From the NCBI GenBank assembly GCA_033764335.1, contig JANRJC010000007.1, positions 62,001-126,000 on the forward strand: a stretch of DNA of 64,000 nt, read 5' to 3'. This DNA comes from JAGQVA01 sp033764335. Lineage in GTDB: Bacteria > Bacteroidota > Bacteroidia > J057. Under the pieces are notes generated by a model. It was not told the DNA's origin and searched no databases. It was given only the letters and a program-made list of their open reading frames with translations. Below, in pieces: positions 27,763 through 37,128 of the stretch; position 1 is the stretch's first letter; each line of letters starts with the position of its first letter. The position numbers were made by a program, and so were the translations under genes.

Positions 27763-29694
27763 ATGAAAGATACCCCCATCCGTTATTACGGCAGTACACA
27801 ACCCCTGCCCCGGCAGATTTCCCTTCGCGCCGGTGATCTTACTATGATTTATGAAAATGGATTCCTTCGCTATATCCGGCAAGGGGATACCGAAGTGGTG
27901 CGAATGATTTACCATGCCATCCGCGACCACAATTGGGACACGATGCCTACCCGGATTGAAAATGAAGTGATTGAAACCGGTGAAGATCATTTTTCCGTCC
28001 AATATGACTGTATCTGTGAAACCCCGTCCGTCTCATTTACCTGGAAATGCTTCATTAAGGGAAACAGCGACAGCCATATCCAGTTTGAAATCAGTGGCAA
28101 AGCCCTTAGTCGGTTCCGTAAAAACCGGGTGGGGTTTTGTGTTTTACATCCTCCGGATACCTGTGCAGGTTTTTCCTGCCGGGTTGACCATCCCGATGGA
28201 AGTTTTACCGAGCGTATATTCCCCGAAAACATCAGTCCTCATCAGCCCTTCAAAAACATCCGCCAGATGACCTGGGCACCGGAAGGCAAAGGCAAGGCCG
28301 TTTTATCTTTTGAAGGCGACATTTTTGAGACGGAGGATCAGCGCAACTGGACCGACGCTTCTTACAAAACCTACTGTACGCCGTTGGCTTTGCCTTTTCC
28401 GGTAGAAATGCAACCGGGAGATACCGTTTTTCAAAAAGTATCCCTTTCTGTGGAAAAAAGGGAAATAACACCCTCTTCCCTTGAAAAAAACCTTACGGTG
28501 ACAATAAACAGAGGCAAACCTTCGATGCCTTTTCCCGAACTGGGAATCTGCCGCTCGACACTTCGGAAGTCGCTTTCTGTGGAAGAATTGTTAAGCCTTA
28601 GGGCTGTGGGATTTCACCATTATCGCGTGGAAGTGCGTTTTAGCGACCCCGACTGGCCGCAGCAAATAGCGGCCGCCGCCGGTGAAGCCCATAGTCTGGG
28701 GTGCAGGTTATACCTGGCAGTTTTTTTCGGAGAAAATGCAGAAGCAGAGCTTGACTTGCTGATAAAAGAAATTTCGCGGTTTGCGGCACGGATAAAAGCC
28801 CTTGTGGTATTTTCGACAACCGCCAAAACCACCACGAAAAAACTGATACGAGAGGTTTTTACGACACTGCGACGAATGTTTCCTGGAATTGAAACGGGAG
28901 TGGGAACCAATATGTATTTCACCGAAGTAAACCGGGAGCGACCGGCTATGCACCGGCCCGATTTTCTGGCCTATTCTATGAACCCGCAGGTTCATGCTTT
29001 TGACAATGCTTCCCTCGTCGAAACCCTTGTTACCCAGGGAAACACCGTTGCTAGCGCCCACCATATTTCTGAGGGGAAACCCATCTTCGTAGGCCCAGTC
29101 AGCTTCAAACCCCGCTTTAACCCCAATGCTACCGCTTCGGAAAAAACATTTGAAGAAGGTGTACTTCCCACGCGGTTTGACCCGAGACAGTTTTCGCTTT
29201 TTGGTGCAGGCTGGACGTTGGGCAGCATTAAATACCTCGGAGAGGCGGGAGCAAAAGCAATCACCTATTACGAAACCGTAGATATATACGGGATTATGAC
29301 AGGAACTCGTATAACTAATTGGGCGAAAAACCTTGGTTTAAACGAAGGCGAGATGTTCCCGGTATATGTATTATTGAGACATCTGCTGGGTCTAAAAAAC
29401 AGCCGGATAATTCCAACCCGGAGCAGCCATCCTTTGCAAATAGAAGCCCTTTGCATTTCCGGGCAAGGAAAGCATTTGCTGGTGATCGCCAGTTATTCTT
29501 CGGAAATACAAACGGTACAGGTAGAAAACCTTCCGATCAAAGTATGGAGTTGGTGTATGGAAAACGACAATTACGACCCGCTTCAGGCATATACCGGTAA
29601 ACCCTTTGAAGAATATGCCGAAAAGAAGGAACTAATTGATAAAACCGCCTCTTTTCAAATTCCTCCTTTTGGTTTGTTATTTTTAGGGTTTTAA
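27763..29694 (+). CDS. apnL: Probable D-apionolactonase
   Basis: The 643-residue protein has no signal peptide and so acts in the cytoplasm. An N-terminal beta-rich domain (residues about 10-240, LTMIYENGFLRYIRQGDTEVVRM, FSVQYDCICETPSVSFTW) is followed by a TIM-barrel-like half (GICRSTLRKSLSVEELLSLR, RLYLAVFFGENAEAELDLL, GVGTNMYFTEVNRERP, AITYYETVDIYGIM). Size and layout fit ApnL of the apiose pathway, which hydrolyses D-apionolactone to D-apionate. It is the last gene of the operon. Without the neighbours it would read as an uncharacterised glycosidase-like protein. Confidence 0.8.
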   Translation: MKDTPIRYYGSTQPLPRQISLRAGDLTMIYENGFLRYIRQGDTEVVRMIYHAIRDHNWDTMPTRIENEVIETGEDHFSVQYDCICETPSVSFTWKCFIKGNSDSHIQFEISGKALSRFRKNRVGFCVLHPPDTCAGFSCRVDHPDGSFTERIFPENISPHQPFKNIRQMTWAPEGKGKAVLSFEGDIFETEDQRNWTDASYKTYCTPLALPFPVEMQPGDTVFQKVSLSVEKREITPSSLEKNLTVTINRGKPSMPFPELGICRSTLRKSLSVEELLSLRAVGFHHYRVEVRFSDPDWPQQIAAAAGEAHSLGCRLYLAVFFGENAEAELDLLIKEISRFAARIKALVVFSTTAKTTTKKLIREVFTTLRRMFPGIETGVGTNMYFTEVNRERPAMHRPDFLAYSMNPQVHAFDNASLVETLVTQGNTVASAHHISEGKPIFVGPVSFKPRFNPNATASEKTFEEGVLPTRFDPRQFSLFGAGWTLGSIKYLGEAGAKAITYYETVDIYGIMTGTRITNWAKNLGLNEGEMFPVYVLLRHLLGLKNSRIIPTRSSHPLQIEALCISGQGKHLLVIASYSSEIQTVQVENLPIKVWSWCMENDNYDPLQAYTGKPFEEYAEKKELIDKTASFQIPPFGLLFLGF

Positions 29695-29774
29695 ATGGTA
29701 AGAAACGAAACCGTTTTCCGATTAACAATTTGTTAAGCCGATAGAGAAATTCGGGATTTTCGCGGGCGATGACT

Positions 29775-29782
29775 TATATTTG
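29775..29782 (+). promoter_or_regulatory. Bacteroidota -7 box of the patatin gene
   Basis: TATATTTG matches the TAnnTTTG consensus exactly. No matching TTG lies 19 bp upstream, so support is partial. If used, transcription would begin after the ATG at 29780, which favours the ATG at 29819 as the real start. Confidence 0.4.
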
Positions 29783-29818
29783 GATGGTTACTATTCAAAC
29801 CGTAAAATTTTCCGGATT

Positions 29819-30985
29819 ATGAGTCAAAACGCACCTGTTTATACTATTTTATCGCTCGATGGAGGAGGTATCCGCGGCATTATCCCTTGCAAAGTCCTGG
29901 AATACATTGAAGCCCGTCTGTATGATGAAACCCGGCAGGATGGCCCCGGTATTGCGGAGTTATTTGACCTGATAGCCGGAACATCCACCGGCGGGCTTCT
30001 CGCTTGTGGTCTCAACATTAAAAACGAAAACGGTCGCCCCAAATACCGTGCAGCCGAGTTAATGGATTTGTACCGGGGCGAAATTGCCGGTAAAATATTT
30101 TCCACTTCCTGGCTGGGATCTGTTTCGAATATTTTCCGCAGCAAATTTCCCGCAGAGAATATTGAGGAAGTGCTGAAAAGTTATTTTGGTAAATCCCGTC
30201 TTTCCGACACGATTTCCGATCTGCTGATCACCTCTTACAATACCGACGCCAAAAGACCTTTTTATTTTAAGTCTTCTGACTACCGCAAAAACCCCGAGGT
30301 CGAAAACTTTTTACTCTGGGAGATTGCACGCGCGACTTCTGCTGCTCCAACTTTTTTCCCCCCGAAAAAAATCGAATACGGCGGCATTTTGCCTATACTC
30401 AACAAAGATTTTAATCTGGTACAGCGGAAGATTAATCATTTGTCCCTAGTGGATGGAGGGGTTTTCGCCAATAATCCTTCTTTGCTTGCTTATATCGAAG
30501 CGAGGGAAACCCTGAGGGAAAGAGGCTGGAAACTCGCCAGCCATTCGGATGCCGAAAGACCTGTAACCGAACGCTCCCGTGGAATGTTTGCCGAAGTCGA
30601 AGGCGTTAACGAAGAACTTCCTATTCTTATGCTTTCTATTGGCACCGGGCAAACCGGGCAGCCCTACATGTATGATGATGTCAAAGACTGGGGCCTGGTC
30701 GAATGGGTAAAACCGCTGATTGATATTCTGATGCAGGGAGTTTCTGAGACGGTGGATTATCAGATGAATCACCTGCTACCTCCCTATGCCGATAAGAAAA
30801 AAACGCCCCGATACATCCGATTGGACATCACGCTTGATCCCGGTCATGATGAAATGGATAACCCGGAAGATGAAAATACTTCACGTCTTGCCGATTATGG
30901 TGAACGTATCATCAACCACGAGGAAAACCGCAAAAAACTGGATCAGGTCTGCGAATTGCTGAAAATGAAGTATCAGAAGTCCTAA
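29819..30985 (+). CDS. Patatin-like phospholipase
   Basis: ATG 29819 (388 residues) is preferred over 29780 because it leads into the patatin core and a -7 box lies between. The catalytic elements are all present: the oxyanion loop LDGGGIRG, the nucleophile motif GTSTGG (AGTSTGGLLA, about residues 56-65), and LVDGGVFANNP with the catalytic Asp. It should hydrolyse acyl chains from membrane lipids in the cytoplasm. The layout resembles CapV/FabD-type bacterial patatins, but no cyclic-nucleotide synthase or other CBASS partner is nearby. Its stop overlaps that of the convergent sulfatase by 4 bp. Confidence 0.9.
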   Translation: MSQNAPVYTILSLDGGGIRGIIPCKVLEYIEARLYDETRQDGPGIAELFDLIAGTSTGGLLACGLNIKNENGRPKYRAAELMDLYRGEIAGKIFSTSWLGSVSNIFRSKFPAENIEEVLKSYFGKSRLSDTISDLLITSYNTDAKRPFYFKSSDYRKNPEVENFLLWEIARATSAAPTFFPPKKIEYGGILPILNKDFNLVQRKINHLSLVDGGVFANNPSLLAYIEARETLRERGWKLASHSDAERPVTERSRGMFAEVEGVNEELPILMLSIGTGQTGQPYMYDDVKDWGLVEWVKPLIDILMQGVSETVDYQMNHLLPPYADKKKTPRYIRLDITLDPGHDEMDNPEDENTSRLADYGERIINHEENRKKLDQVCELLKMKYQKS

Positions 30986-33123
30986 TCGGAAGTTTTCATC
31001 AGTCGGTAGGTTTGAAATTTCCCATTAGAATAAATCCGCAGAAAATACAGCCCGGAAGGGTAATCCGATAAATCACCTGCCAGGGTACACTCCCCTCCCT
31101 GGCAGGTGTATTCGGTTTTTATTTTACTCATATTTCGCCCCTGAATGTCGAGCACTTCCCCGAAAAAATCCTGCCCCGGTGTCCAGTAAAATTTCAGCGT
31201 AAATATATCCTTTACGGGGATGGGGTATATTTTGTCCGGAGACAAAACAGGCAGAGATGTCAGACTCTGCGAAGTATAAAATTCTCCCGCATCATTGGCA
31301 CTTATTACTCCGATATAAACCGCAGTTTCAGGGATGACAACGGATTTCAGTTCGACCGTTGAGGTATGCGCACAAACCTCCTGCACAAGTGGAGAGGTTT
31401 TGTTCTGATCTTCATCAAAAAAATAAACTTTATATTTTGTGATTTCTCGCCCGGGGCGCGCAAAGTTCCAGTTTAGTTTTGCATTTAATATAAAGGGACC
31501 GGGCAACGCCCAATCATTAAGTTTAACCTCTGTGACACCGTTTTGGGGCGGTTTGACCGGTGTTCCCTTCCGGCGTCCAACGCCGGTATTCAGCATGACC
31601 AGCCGGTCGTTGTCCACCGCTCCCGGATTTTGGGCCTGCCATTCATATCCAAATTCCTCATAAGTATCAAAAACTGTTGTCTCGGGGTCGGCGGCTCGTG
31701 GATCGTGGGTATTTCTGCCATAGTCCATTACCCGTTTATACAGCGAGTCAACGATTGCGGCATAACCCGGTTCATACGCCAGGTTGTGAAGCTGATCGGG
31801 GTCATTTTTCCGGTCATATAACTCATGCTCTTTTCGTTCGCCCCGATACCATTCCCAATATTGCCGGATGAGTGGATGGGTGCGAAATTTCCAGAGCAGA
31901 GAACTGTAAGGGAGAATGTCTTTATTGGCTTCGAAAAGCGTAACCGCCCACAAAGAGTCATCGGAGAACTCCCTTTTCAGGCAACAGGGATAGTTATAGA
32001 TATAGGCAAAATCATCCGTATAAATCCCTCTCCGGGGGCGTTTTCCGTCCACCCCGTGGCGTTCATGTGCCACAAAAACATGGTCCCGCTCCGCGTCCAC
32101 CCGTCCGTCTTTTGCAGCGGTCAACACATTTAAAAAACTTTTTGCCGTCATTTCCCGAGGAACCGGCAAACCGGCTGCTTCCAGAAAAGTAGGGGCGATG
32201 TCGCGAAGATTGACATAATCATCCACTTTTTTACCTCCGGAAACCGATTTAGCCCAACGAATCGCAAGCGGCACATGGACGCCGTATTCGTACAATTCAG
32301 CCTTGGCACGAGGGAAAGGCATGCCGTTGTCGGCGGTCACGAGAATGACCGTATTGTCGAGTTCCCCATGTTTTTCCAGCGTTTTGATAATTTCGCCGAG
32401 TTGTTTGTCAAACCATTGAACCTCAAAAAGATAATCGGCTATTTCCTCGCGGGCAAAGGCGGAGACATTCGGAAGAAACGCCGGAATATTCAGTTTTGAG
32501 GTATCTATTCCCGACTGGCGTCCGAGGCCGTTTCCATAGGGGCGATGAGGTTCGTAGGCCCCTATCCAGAAGGAAAAAGGTTGTCCTTCCTGGCGGGCTT
32601 CCAGCCCTTCTTCCAGGTTGGCGGCAAAGTCCACCGGATTGATACCTGTGGGAGCGCCCGATATAGTAATTCCGTTGTATTCCCAGCCTGCCGGGTCGCG
32701 GGTGCGCCCTCCCAGCGACTGAAGCCCCGGTTTCGTGCCTTTGCCAATACAGCCGACGAGGTATCCGGCATCTTCGAGTAAGTCCTGATACGTCAAAAAG
32801 TGGCTGGGAAGGAAAGAATTGAGAATCGAAGCGTTTTCCAGTTCGTAAATATTTTTCCCGGTAAGAATGGCCGACCGGGAAGGCGTACAGGAAGAAGCCG
32901 CACAAAACGCCTGCCGAAACAAAACACCCTCGCGCGCGATCCGGTCAAAATGAGGAGTTTTTACCACCGGATCACCGCTGATAGAAGTATGAATCCAACT
33001 TTGGTCATCGGCAATATAAATGATAAAATTAGGCCGTGAGCCGGGGACACACTGCGAATAAACCGATCCCATAAAAAGGATTATCCCAATCAGCAGGCAA
33101 CCCTTGAGCGTAACATGAGCCAT
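30982..33123 (-). CDS. Exported sulfatase with T9SS sorting domain
   Basis: ATG 33123 (713 residues) gives a proper signal peptide (LLIGIILFMGSVYSQ); the longer frame to 33183 adds a polar extension. The sulfatase core begins NFIIYIADDQSW, with Asp39-Asp40 for calcium, and has the formylglycine motif CTPSR with Cys79 as the residue to be oxidised. VTADNGMPFPRA supplies further metal ligands. The last 75 residues are a T9SS type A sorting domain (IYPIPVKDIFTLKF, LDIQGRNMSKI, YPSGLYFLRIY), so the enzyme is sent to the cell surface or outside. It probably removes sulfate from algal or plant polysaccharides. Formylglycine maturation needs an enzyme not seen here. Confidence 0.92.
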   Translation of the reverse strand: MAHVTLKGCLLIGIILFMGSVYSQCVPGSRPNFIIYIADDQSWIHTSISGDPVVKTPHFDRIAREGVLFRQAFCAASSCTPSRSAILTGKNIYELENASILNSFLPSHFLTYQDLLEDAGYLVGCIGKGTKPGLQSLGGRTRDPAGWEYNGITISGAPTGINPVDFAANLEEGLEARQEGQPFSFWIGAYEPHRPYGNGLGRQSGIDTSKLNIPAFLPNVSAFAREEIADYLFEVQWFDKQLGEIIKTLEKHGELDNTVILVTADNGMPFPRAKAELYEYGVHVPLAIRWAKSVSGGKKVDDYVNLRDIAPTFLEAAGLPVPREMTAKSFLNVLTAAKDGRVDAERDHVFVAHERHGVDGKRPRRGIYTDDFAYIYNYPCCLKREFSDDSLWAVTLFEANKDILPYSSLLWKFRTHPLIRQYWEWYRGERKEHELYDRKNDPDQLHNLAYEPGYAAIVDSLYKRVMDYGRNTHDPRAADPETTVFDTYEEFGYEWQAQNPGAVDNDRLVMLNTGVGRRKGTPVKPPQNGVTEVKLNDWALPGPFILNAKLNWNFARPGREITKYKVYFFDEDQNKTSPLVQEVCAHTSTVELKSVVIPETAVYIGVISANDAGEFYTSQSLTSLPVLSPDKIYPIPVKDIFTLKFYWTPGQDFFGEVLDIQGRNMSKIKTEYTCQGGECTLAGDLSDYPSGLYFLRIYSNGKFQTYRLMKTSD

Positions 33124-33211
33124 AAACTTCTGCCTTGTTTGAGGAGGTGACGGGAAATTCGTGTTTTCGCTGCATTTCTCCAATGTGTTTAAATAATTTA
33201 ATGAAAGGACA

Positions 33212-33219
33212 TACCTTTG
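33212..33219 (+). promoter_or_regulatory. Possible -7 box of the MFS gene
   Basis: TACCTTTG matches TAnnTTTG, 61 bp before the ATG at 33280. A weak T-rich stretch lies at the expected -33 position (about 33188). Support is modest. Confidence 0.35.
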
Positions 33220-33279
33220 TACCGGGGAGGATAATTCTAACGATTAAATCTATCCTATCTTCCCGGTCAAAAAATAGAT

Positions 33280-34446
33280 ATGTACAGTTATAGGCTTGTT
33301 TTTGCGGTTGCTTGTGTTTCTATGTTACTTTTCGGGGTTGTGATGCTCACCATTGGCTCCACACTCCCGGAAATAATCGCCAAATTTCAGGTAAACGAAG
33401 CGGATGCCGGCATCCTGCTCAGTATATTACCGCTGGGAGTATTGGGCGGATCCTTGAGTTTTGGCCCGATGACAGATCGTTACGGGCACAAAAAGCTTCT
33501 GGTCGTGTGTGCGCTTATGGTAATGGCAGGCCTTGAAGGCATCGCCTTTGCGCCCTCCTGGGGCTGGATAATTGCCTCTGCTTTTCTCATCGGACTGGGC
33601 GGCGGTGCGCTCAATGGCGCTGCAAATGGCCTCGTGGCGGACATCAGCACCCATGAAAAAGGCGCAAAACTCGGCTTACTCGGTTCCTTTTATGGATTTG
33701 GTGCGCTCGGCATGCCTTTACTTTTTGCATTACTTTCCGGTCATTTCACCAATGAAATGATTCTCTCCGGTGTAGGTTTTCTAATATTGGGCATCGTTAT
33801 TTTTATGCTGACCATTCAGTTTCCGCCATCCAAACAATCGGAAAAATTTCCCGTCGCCGAAAGTTTAAAATTAATGCGAAATCCCCTTCTGCTTTTAATG
33901 GGTCTTCTCCTTTTTTTTGAAAGCGGACAGGAAGGGCTGGTACTTAACTGGGCGAATATCTATTTACAGGAAAACCTTGGTTTTGACACCGACCCTGCCC
34001 TTTTTGCCTTGACGATTCATGTTGCGGCACTGACGGCCGGCAGGTTGCTTTTAGGAGCTTTGCTGCGGCTTTACGGCTCGTTTACCGTTTTGATGTGGAG
34101 CATGGGAATCGTATTGGCCGGAGGGCTGATTTTTATGGTTGCCAGCAGTTATGCGGTTTCGGTTTTGGCACTTTTCTTATTAGGAGCAGGTTTTGCCGGA
34201 GTATTTCCCATCACAATGGGGAAAATAGGCGAAATATGGTCATCCTTATCCGGAACAGCCTTTAGCATCACGTTGGTAATCGCGTTGGGCGGCAATATGA
34301 TGGTTAATTATCTTATGGGGATTCTTTCGCATAAGATTGGATTGACGATTCTGCCGACAGCGATTCTGATCTGCCTTTTACTGATGATGAGCATATTTGC
34401 TATTGTCTTTAAAATGCTCAATGATCGAAAGCTTTTAAACGAATGA
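33280..34446 (+). CDS. MFS transporter, probable sugar uptake
   Basis: The 388-residue protein has about 12 hydrophobic helices with a short loop in the middle (PPSKQSEKFPVAES). After helix 2 it carries GPMTDRYGHKK, the major facilitator signature GxxxDRxGxK. Glycine-rich helices (FLIGLGGGALNGAANGL) resemble the FucP/glucose-galactose branch. Divergent from the sulfatase and close to the apiose operon, it is likely to import a released sugar, but the substrate is not shown by the sequence. Confidence 0.85.
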   Translation: MYSYRLVFAVACVSMLLFGVVMLTIGSTLPEIIAKFQVNEADAGILLSILPLGVLGGSLSFGPMTDRYGHKKLLVVCALMVMAGLEGIAFAPSWGWIIASAFLIGLGGGALNGAANGLVADISTHEKGAKLGLLGSFYGFGALGMPLLFALLSGHFTNEMILSGVGFLILGIVIFMLTIQFPPSKQSEKFPVAESLKLMRNPLLLLMGLLLFFESGQEGLVLNWANIYLQENLGFDTDPALFALTIHVAALTAGRLLLGALLRLYGSFTVLMWSMGIVLAGGLIFMVASSYAVSVLALFLLGAGFAGVFPITMGKIGEIWSSLSGTAFSITLVIALGGNMMVNYLMGILSHKIGLTILPTAILICLLLMMSIFAIVFKMLNDRKLLNE

Positions 34447-34505
34447 GGGCTGCGGTTTTCGGGTATGGATTAACTGCTTCGCCGAAAATATTAGAACATC
34501 CGTTT

Positions 34506-34991
34506 TCAAGATGCTTTGTTTAATAACCCGGTCAGACTTAGCTTTTTTTGCGTCCGGGGCATTTCCTTCATTAATTCATTTTTACTTTCAATATGAAGCC
34601 AGATTGCTGGATCAATTTCGAATATCTGACCCAGCTTAATCGCTAGATCACTATTAATCTTGCGTCTTCCTTTTAGCACGGAAATCAGATTGGTATATTC
34701 ATAATCCAGGTATTTCGACAACTGTTTTTTACTGACATTTACCGCCTTTAAAAAATTTTCTATAAACAGACCCGGAACCTTTATTTCGATTCCGGGAGTG
34801 TTGATATAAGACTCCATCTGAAACCTGACCGAAAGCAGATGATTTTCGATAATAGATTCTTTATCCTGAGTTGCGAACCTACTTTTAATCATGTCTCTCA
34901 GACTGCGAAACTCAGCACTGTTGGTATTGATCAGGGATTCCCCTAATCCATTGATCCCGCCAACATTAACTTCTTTCATTTCCTCACTCAT
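34506..34991 (-). CDS. HigA-type Xre antitoxin-like regulator
   Basis: The 161-residue protein has a C-terminal-half helix-turn-helix (KQLSKYLDYEYTNLISVLKG, about residues 93-112), followed by SDLAIKLGQIFEIDPAIWLHIESKNELM, which is the layout of HigA/Xre antitoxins. It would bind DNA and probably the protein encoded 5 bp upstream. Gene order is toxin first, antitoxin second, as in hig-type pairs. The N-terminal 85 residues are unlike known domains. Confidence 0.75.
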   Translation of the reverse strand: MSEEMKEVNVGGINGLGESLINTNSAEFRSLRDMIKSRFATQDKESIIENHLLSVRFQMESYINTPGIEIKVPGLFIENFLKAVNVSKKQLSKYLDYEYTNLISVLKGRRKINSDLAIKLGQIFEIDPAIWLHIESKNELMKEMPRTQKKLSLTGLLNKAS

Positions 34992-34996
34992 TTTTA

Positions 34997-35521
34997 TTAA
35001 ATTTTGTCAGGGTCTCTATCTTCTTTCCCAAATTCCCGTTTCAAATATTTTTTCATCAGCTTTTTACCCGCGGCCGGATCAAAATACATCTTTTGGCCCA
35101 TCGCAAAGGTTGCTCCGTATTTTTCCTGGTATAGTGCGATTAATTTTGTTTTGCTCTCAAATGATAAATAACCTAAATAATCATTGCTTCCTAATTCAAA
35201 GCTTTTGTAGCAGGCAAAAGCCAAGAGGCTGCCTGCCGCGTTTTCGTATTTACCATAAGAGCCATAATTATGAGGAGCTACTTCTATATTGTTCATAAAC
35301 AGCATTTCTCCATTAATTAATGTCAACATCAGCAATGCTTCGATATATGAAGGGGTATCAACTTTGGTCAACTTATAAAATTCGGCACCTTCTGTTTTTG
35401 ACAATTGTCGCCAGTTAAATTGCCAGCTATCTTTCTTCAGGGGCATTTCATTTATCCTTGCTTTTGATATAATGGCTTCTACCCTTTTTCCCGACTGAAC
35501 TTCCTTCAGATATACTCTCAT
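34997..35521 (-). CDS. GNAT-fold protein, putative toxin of an Xre-paired system
   Basis: The 174-residue protein shows an acetyltransferase-like pattern: INGEMLFMNNIEVAPHNYG (strands beta 4-5), a KYENAAGSLLAFACYKSFELG helix, then DYLGYLSFESKT and LIALYQEKYGATF, as in GNAT proteins after motif A. It precedes the Xre gene by 5 bp on the same strand. GNAT toxins block translation by acetylating aminoacyl-tRNA, and an Xre/GNAT pair fits such a system. The classic Q/RxxGxG/A acetyl-CoA loop is only weakly present, so activity is uncertain. Confidence 0.6.
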   Translation of the reverse strand: MRVYLKEVQSGKRVEAIISKARINEMPLKKDSWQFNWRQLSKTEGAEFYKLTKVDTPSYIEALLMLTLINGEMLFMNNIEVAPHNYGSYGKYENAAGSLLAFACYKSFELGSNDYLGYLSFESKTKLIALYQEKYGATFAMGQKMYFDPAAGKKLMKKYLKREFGKEDRDPDKI

Positions 35522-35703
35522 TAACGATTATTCATGCCTCTAATATATATCGTTTTTGATTAAAAATCAACAATAGTTGTCAAAAAAAGACAATTTTCCA
35601 AACTTGTAAAATTTACTACTGGAGGATAACATTTTCAGCTGACTACAATTTGGAACCGACTGGCTTTTCGCAGCTTCTCGATGGCTCCAGGCGTGTACCT
35701 GGT

Positions 35704-36046
35704 GGATGCGCGCTTCGGCGCGCCACGAGAGAGGAAATAAAAAGGGGATGGCGAATGGCTACAAATCGAAGATGCCTCAGGTACATTCGACTCCTCCGGA
35801 GTCCCGGCTTCGCCGGAAAAACGGCAAAAATGTAGTTGTATAAGGTTTTGACCCACCTCAGTGGCCTTTTGGCTCGGAGAGGTAGAATGTGCCGAAAGCA
35901 TCTTCGATTTATAGCCAACCGCCTTTCAACCGCAAGAAGTTTTTCGCGTTTTGCCGGTAGGCAAGACCTCGGAGAGGTCGAATGTTTGTAGCCTAGAGGC
36001 CCGTTCCCCCCTTTTTTAAATTTCGGAGGCGCGTCTTCGCACGCTG
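35704..36046. repeat. Large imperfect palindromic repeat, copy A
   Basis: The ends carry GC-rich inverted segments (GCGCGCTTCGGCGCGCC on the left, GGCGCGTCTTCGCACGC on the right). Inner arms mirror each other: GGCTACAAAT at about 35757 against ATGTTTGTAGCC at about 35982. Between them are smaller hairpins such as CTCCGGAG and CCGGCTTCGCCGG. Much of the sequence recurs at 46277-46577, for example the CTCCGGAGTCCCGG and GTGGCCTTTTGGCTCGGAG words. No coding sequence is supported; frames through it are chance. It fills most of the gap between the GNAT gene and the XisH pseudogene. Confidence 0.8.
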
Positions 36047-36199
36047 ATTTAGCTTTTATCCAATTTTGAATATCAATTGGGGGGGGATTATTGGTCTCCC
36101 GTAAGGGGCGCAAACCAAAATAGCCTCTCGCGAAAACTTAGCAAATCGCTTTCGTTTGGAGATAAATGTTTGTAAATTCACTTTAAAATAGGGATTGAG

Positions 36200-36613
36200 A
36201 TGGCAAGGGATAAAATACATGAAGCTGTTAGAAATGCATTGGAAAAAGATGGCTGGACAGTAACTGATGATCCATTAATTTTATTACCCAAAGAAGATAA
36301 TATTGCTATAGATCTGGGGGCTGAGAAAATTATCGTTGCCGAGAAGGGATTATAGAAGATTGCCGTGGAAGTAAAAGCGTTTAATTAGCCTTCCCTTATT
36401 TACGAGTTTCATCGTGCGCTAGGGCAATATTTTAATTATGAAACAGCTTTAATTGAAGCTCAGGAGCCACGTGAACTTTTTATCGCCATTCCCGAATCAA
36501 TATTAAACAAACTCTTTGGCAGCTTAATTGTAAGAAAATCAATTGAACGCGTCCATATGAAGTTGATTGTTGTTAACTTGGAAAATGAAACGATAGTAGA
36601 ATGGAAAAAATAG
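36200..36613 (+). pseudogene. xisH: XisH family pseudogene with two in-frame stops
   Basis: The frame from ATG 36200 to the stop at 36611-36613 is 138 codons, the usual XisH length, and reads as XisH throughout (ARDKIHEAVRNALEKDGW, DNIAIDLGAEK, KIAVEVKAF, SLIYEFHRALGQYFNYE, LFIAIPES). Two TAG codons interrupt it, at about 36353 and 36386, only 33 bp apart. Both fall at and beside the D-ExK site (DLGAEK, then EVKAF) of this PD-(D/E)XK nuclease-like family. There is no frameshift. TAG ends other genes here, so readthrough is unlikely and I call it inactivated. XisI follows with an overlap. Confidence 0.82.
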
Positions 36614-36939
36614 CAATATTTCATAAAATAATACTTGAAACGCTGATGGAATATCAGAGCCAGTTTCGGCAAACCAGCCAGGATATTCAAAGCGAAATTA
36701 TCGTAGATGATAAAGCCTATCACTATCAATTCTTGTGGACAGGTTGGAGAGGAAATCAACATATTTTTAGTGTCGTTTTTCATGTTGACATTATCAAAGA
36801 GAAAATATGGATACAGCAGGATAATAGCGAGGTCGGCCTTGCAAATCTTTTGGTTGAAAAAGGCATAAGGAAAGATGAAATTGTGCTGGGCTACTTTCCC
36901 AAAGCCCATCGTCAATACACTGATTTTGCGGTTGCCTGA
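36601..36939 (+). CDS. xisI: XisI family protein
   Basis: The 112-residue protein matches XisI along its length: IILETLMEYQS, HYQFLWTGWRGNQHIFSVVF, HVDIIKEKIWIQQDNSEVGLA, LLVEKGIRKDEIVLGYFPKAHRQYT. XisH and XisI were named for control of fdxN element excision in heterocystous cyanobacteria, but most copies occur elsewhere as a pair of unknown role. Here the start overlaps the end of the XisH pseudogene by 13 bp. XisI is intact although its partner is broken. Confidence 0.85.
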   Translation: MEKIAIFHKIILETLMEYQSQFRQTSQDIQSEIIVDDKAYHYQFLWTGWRGNQHIFSVVFHVDIIKEKIWIQQDNSEVGLANLLVEKGIRKDEIVLGYFPKAHRQYTDFAVA

Positions 36940-37128
36940 GGGCACGTCCCAGCACGCTCCTTTGGCTTTGAATATCAGCTTTTTCTCCAGGGAGAATGGT
37001 CTGCTGTAAGCATTCTGTTATTATATCGGAAAAGTTGTTCGGTGTCGGCTATTCTCATTTTTTGGTCTGGAGCCAGCATTTTCAAACCGTGAAAATTCGT
37101 CACGGTTTCATTTCATTACCTCCTGCCC

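Noticed and set aside
29819..30985. Patatin as a CBASS effector
   Set aside because: No cyclic-nucleotide synthase or accessory CBASS gene is adjacent, and the neighbours are metabolic.
35635..36113. Open frames on both strands in the repeat region
   Set aside because: They run through GC-rich palindromes shared with the copy at 46277 and show no protein-like composition, signal or family.
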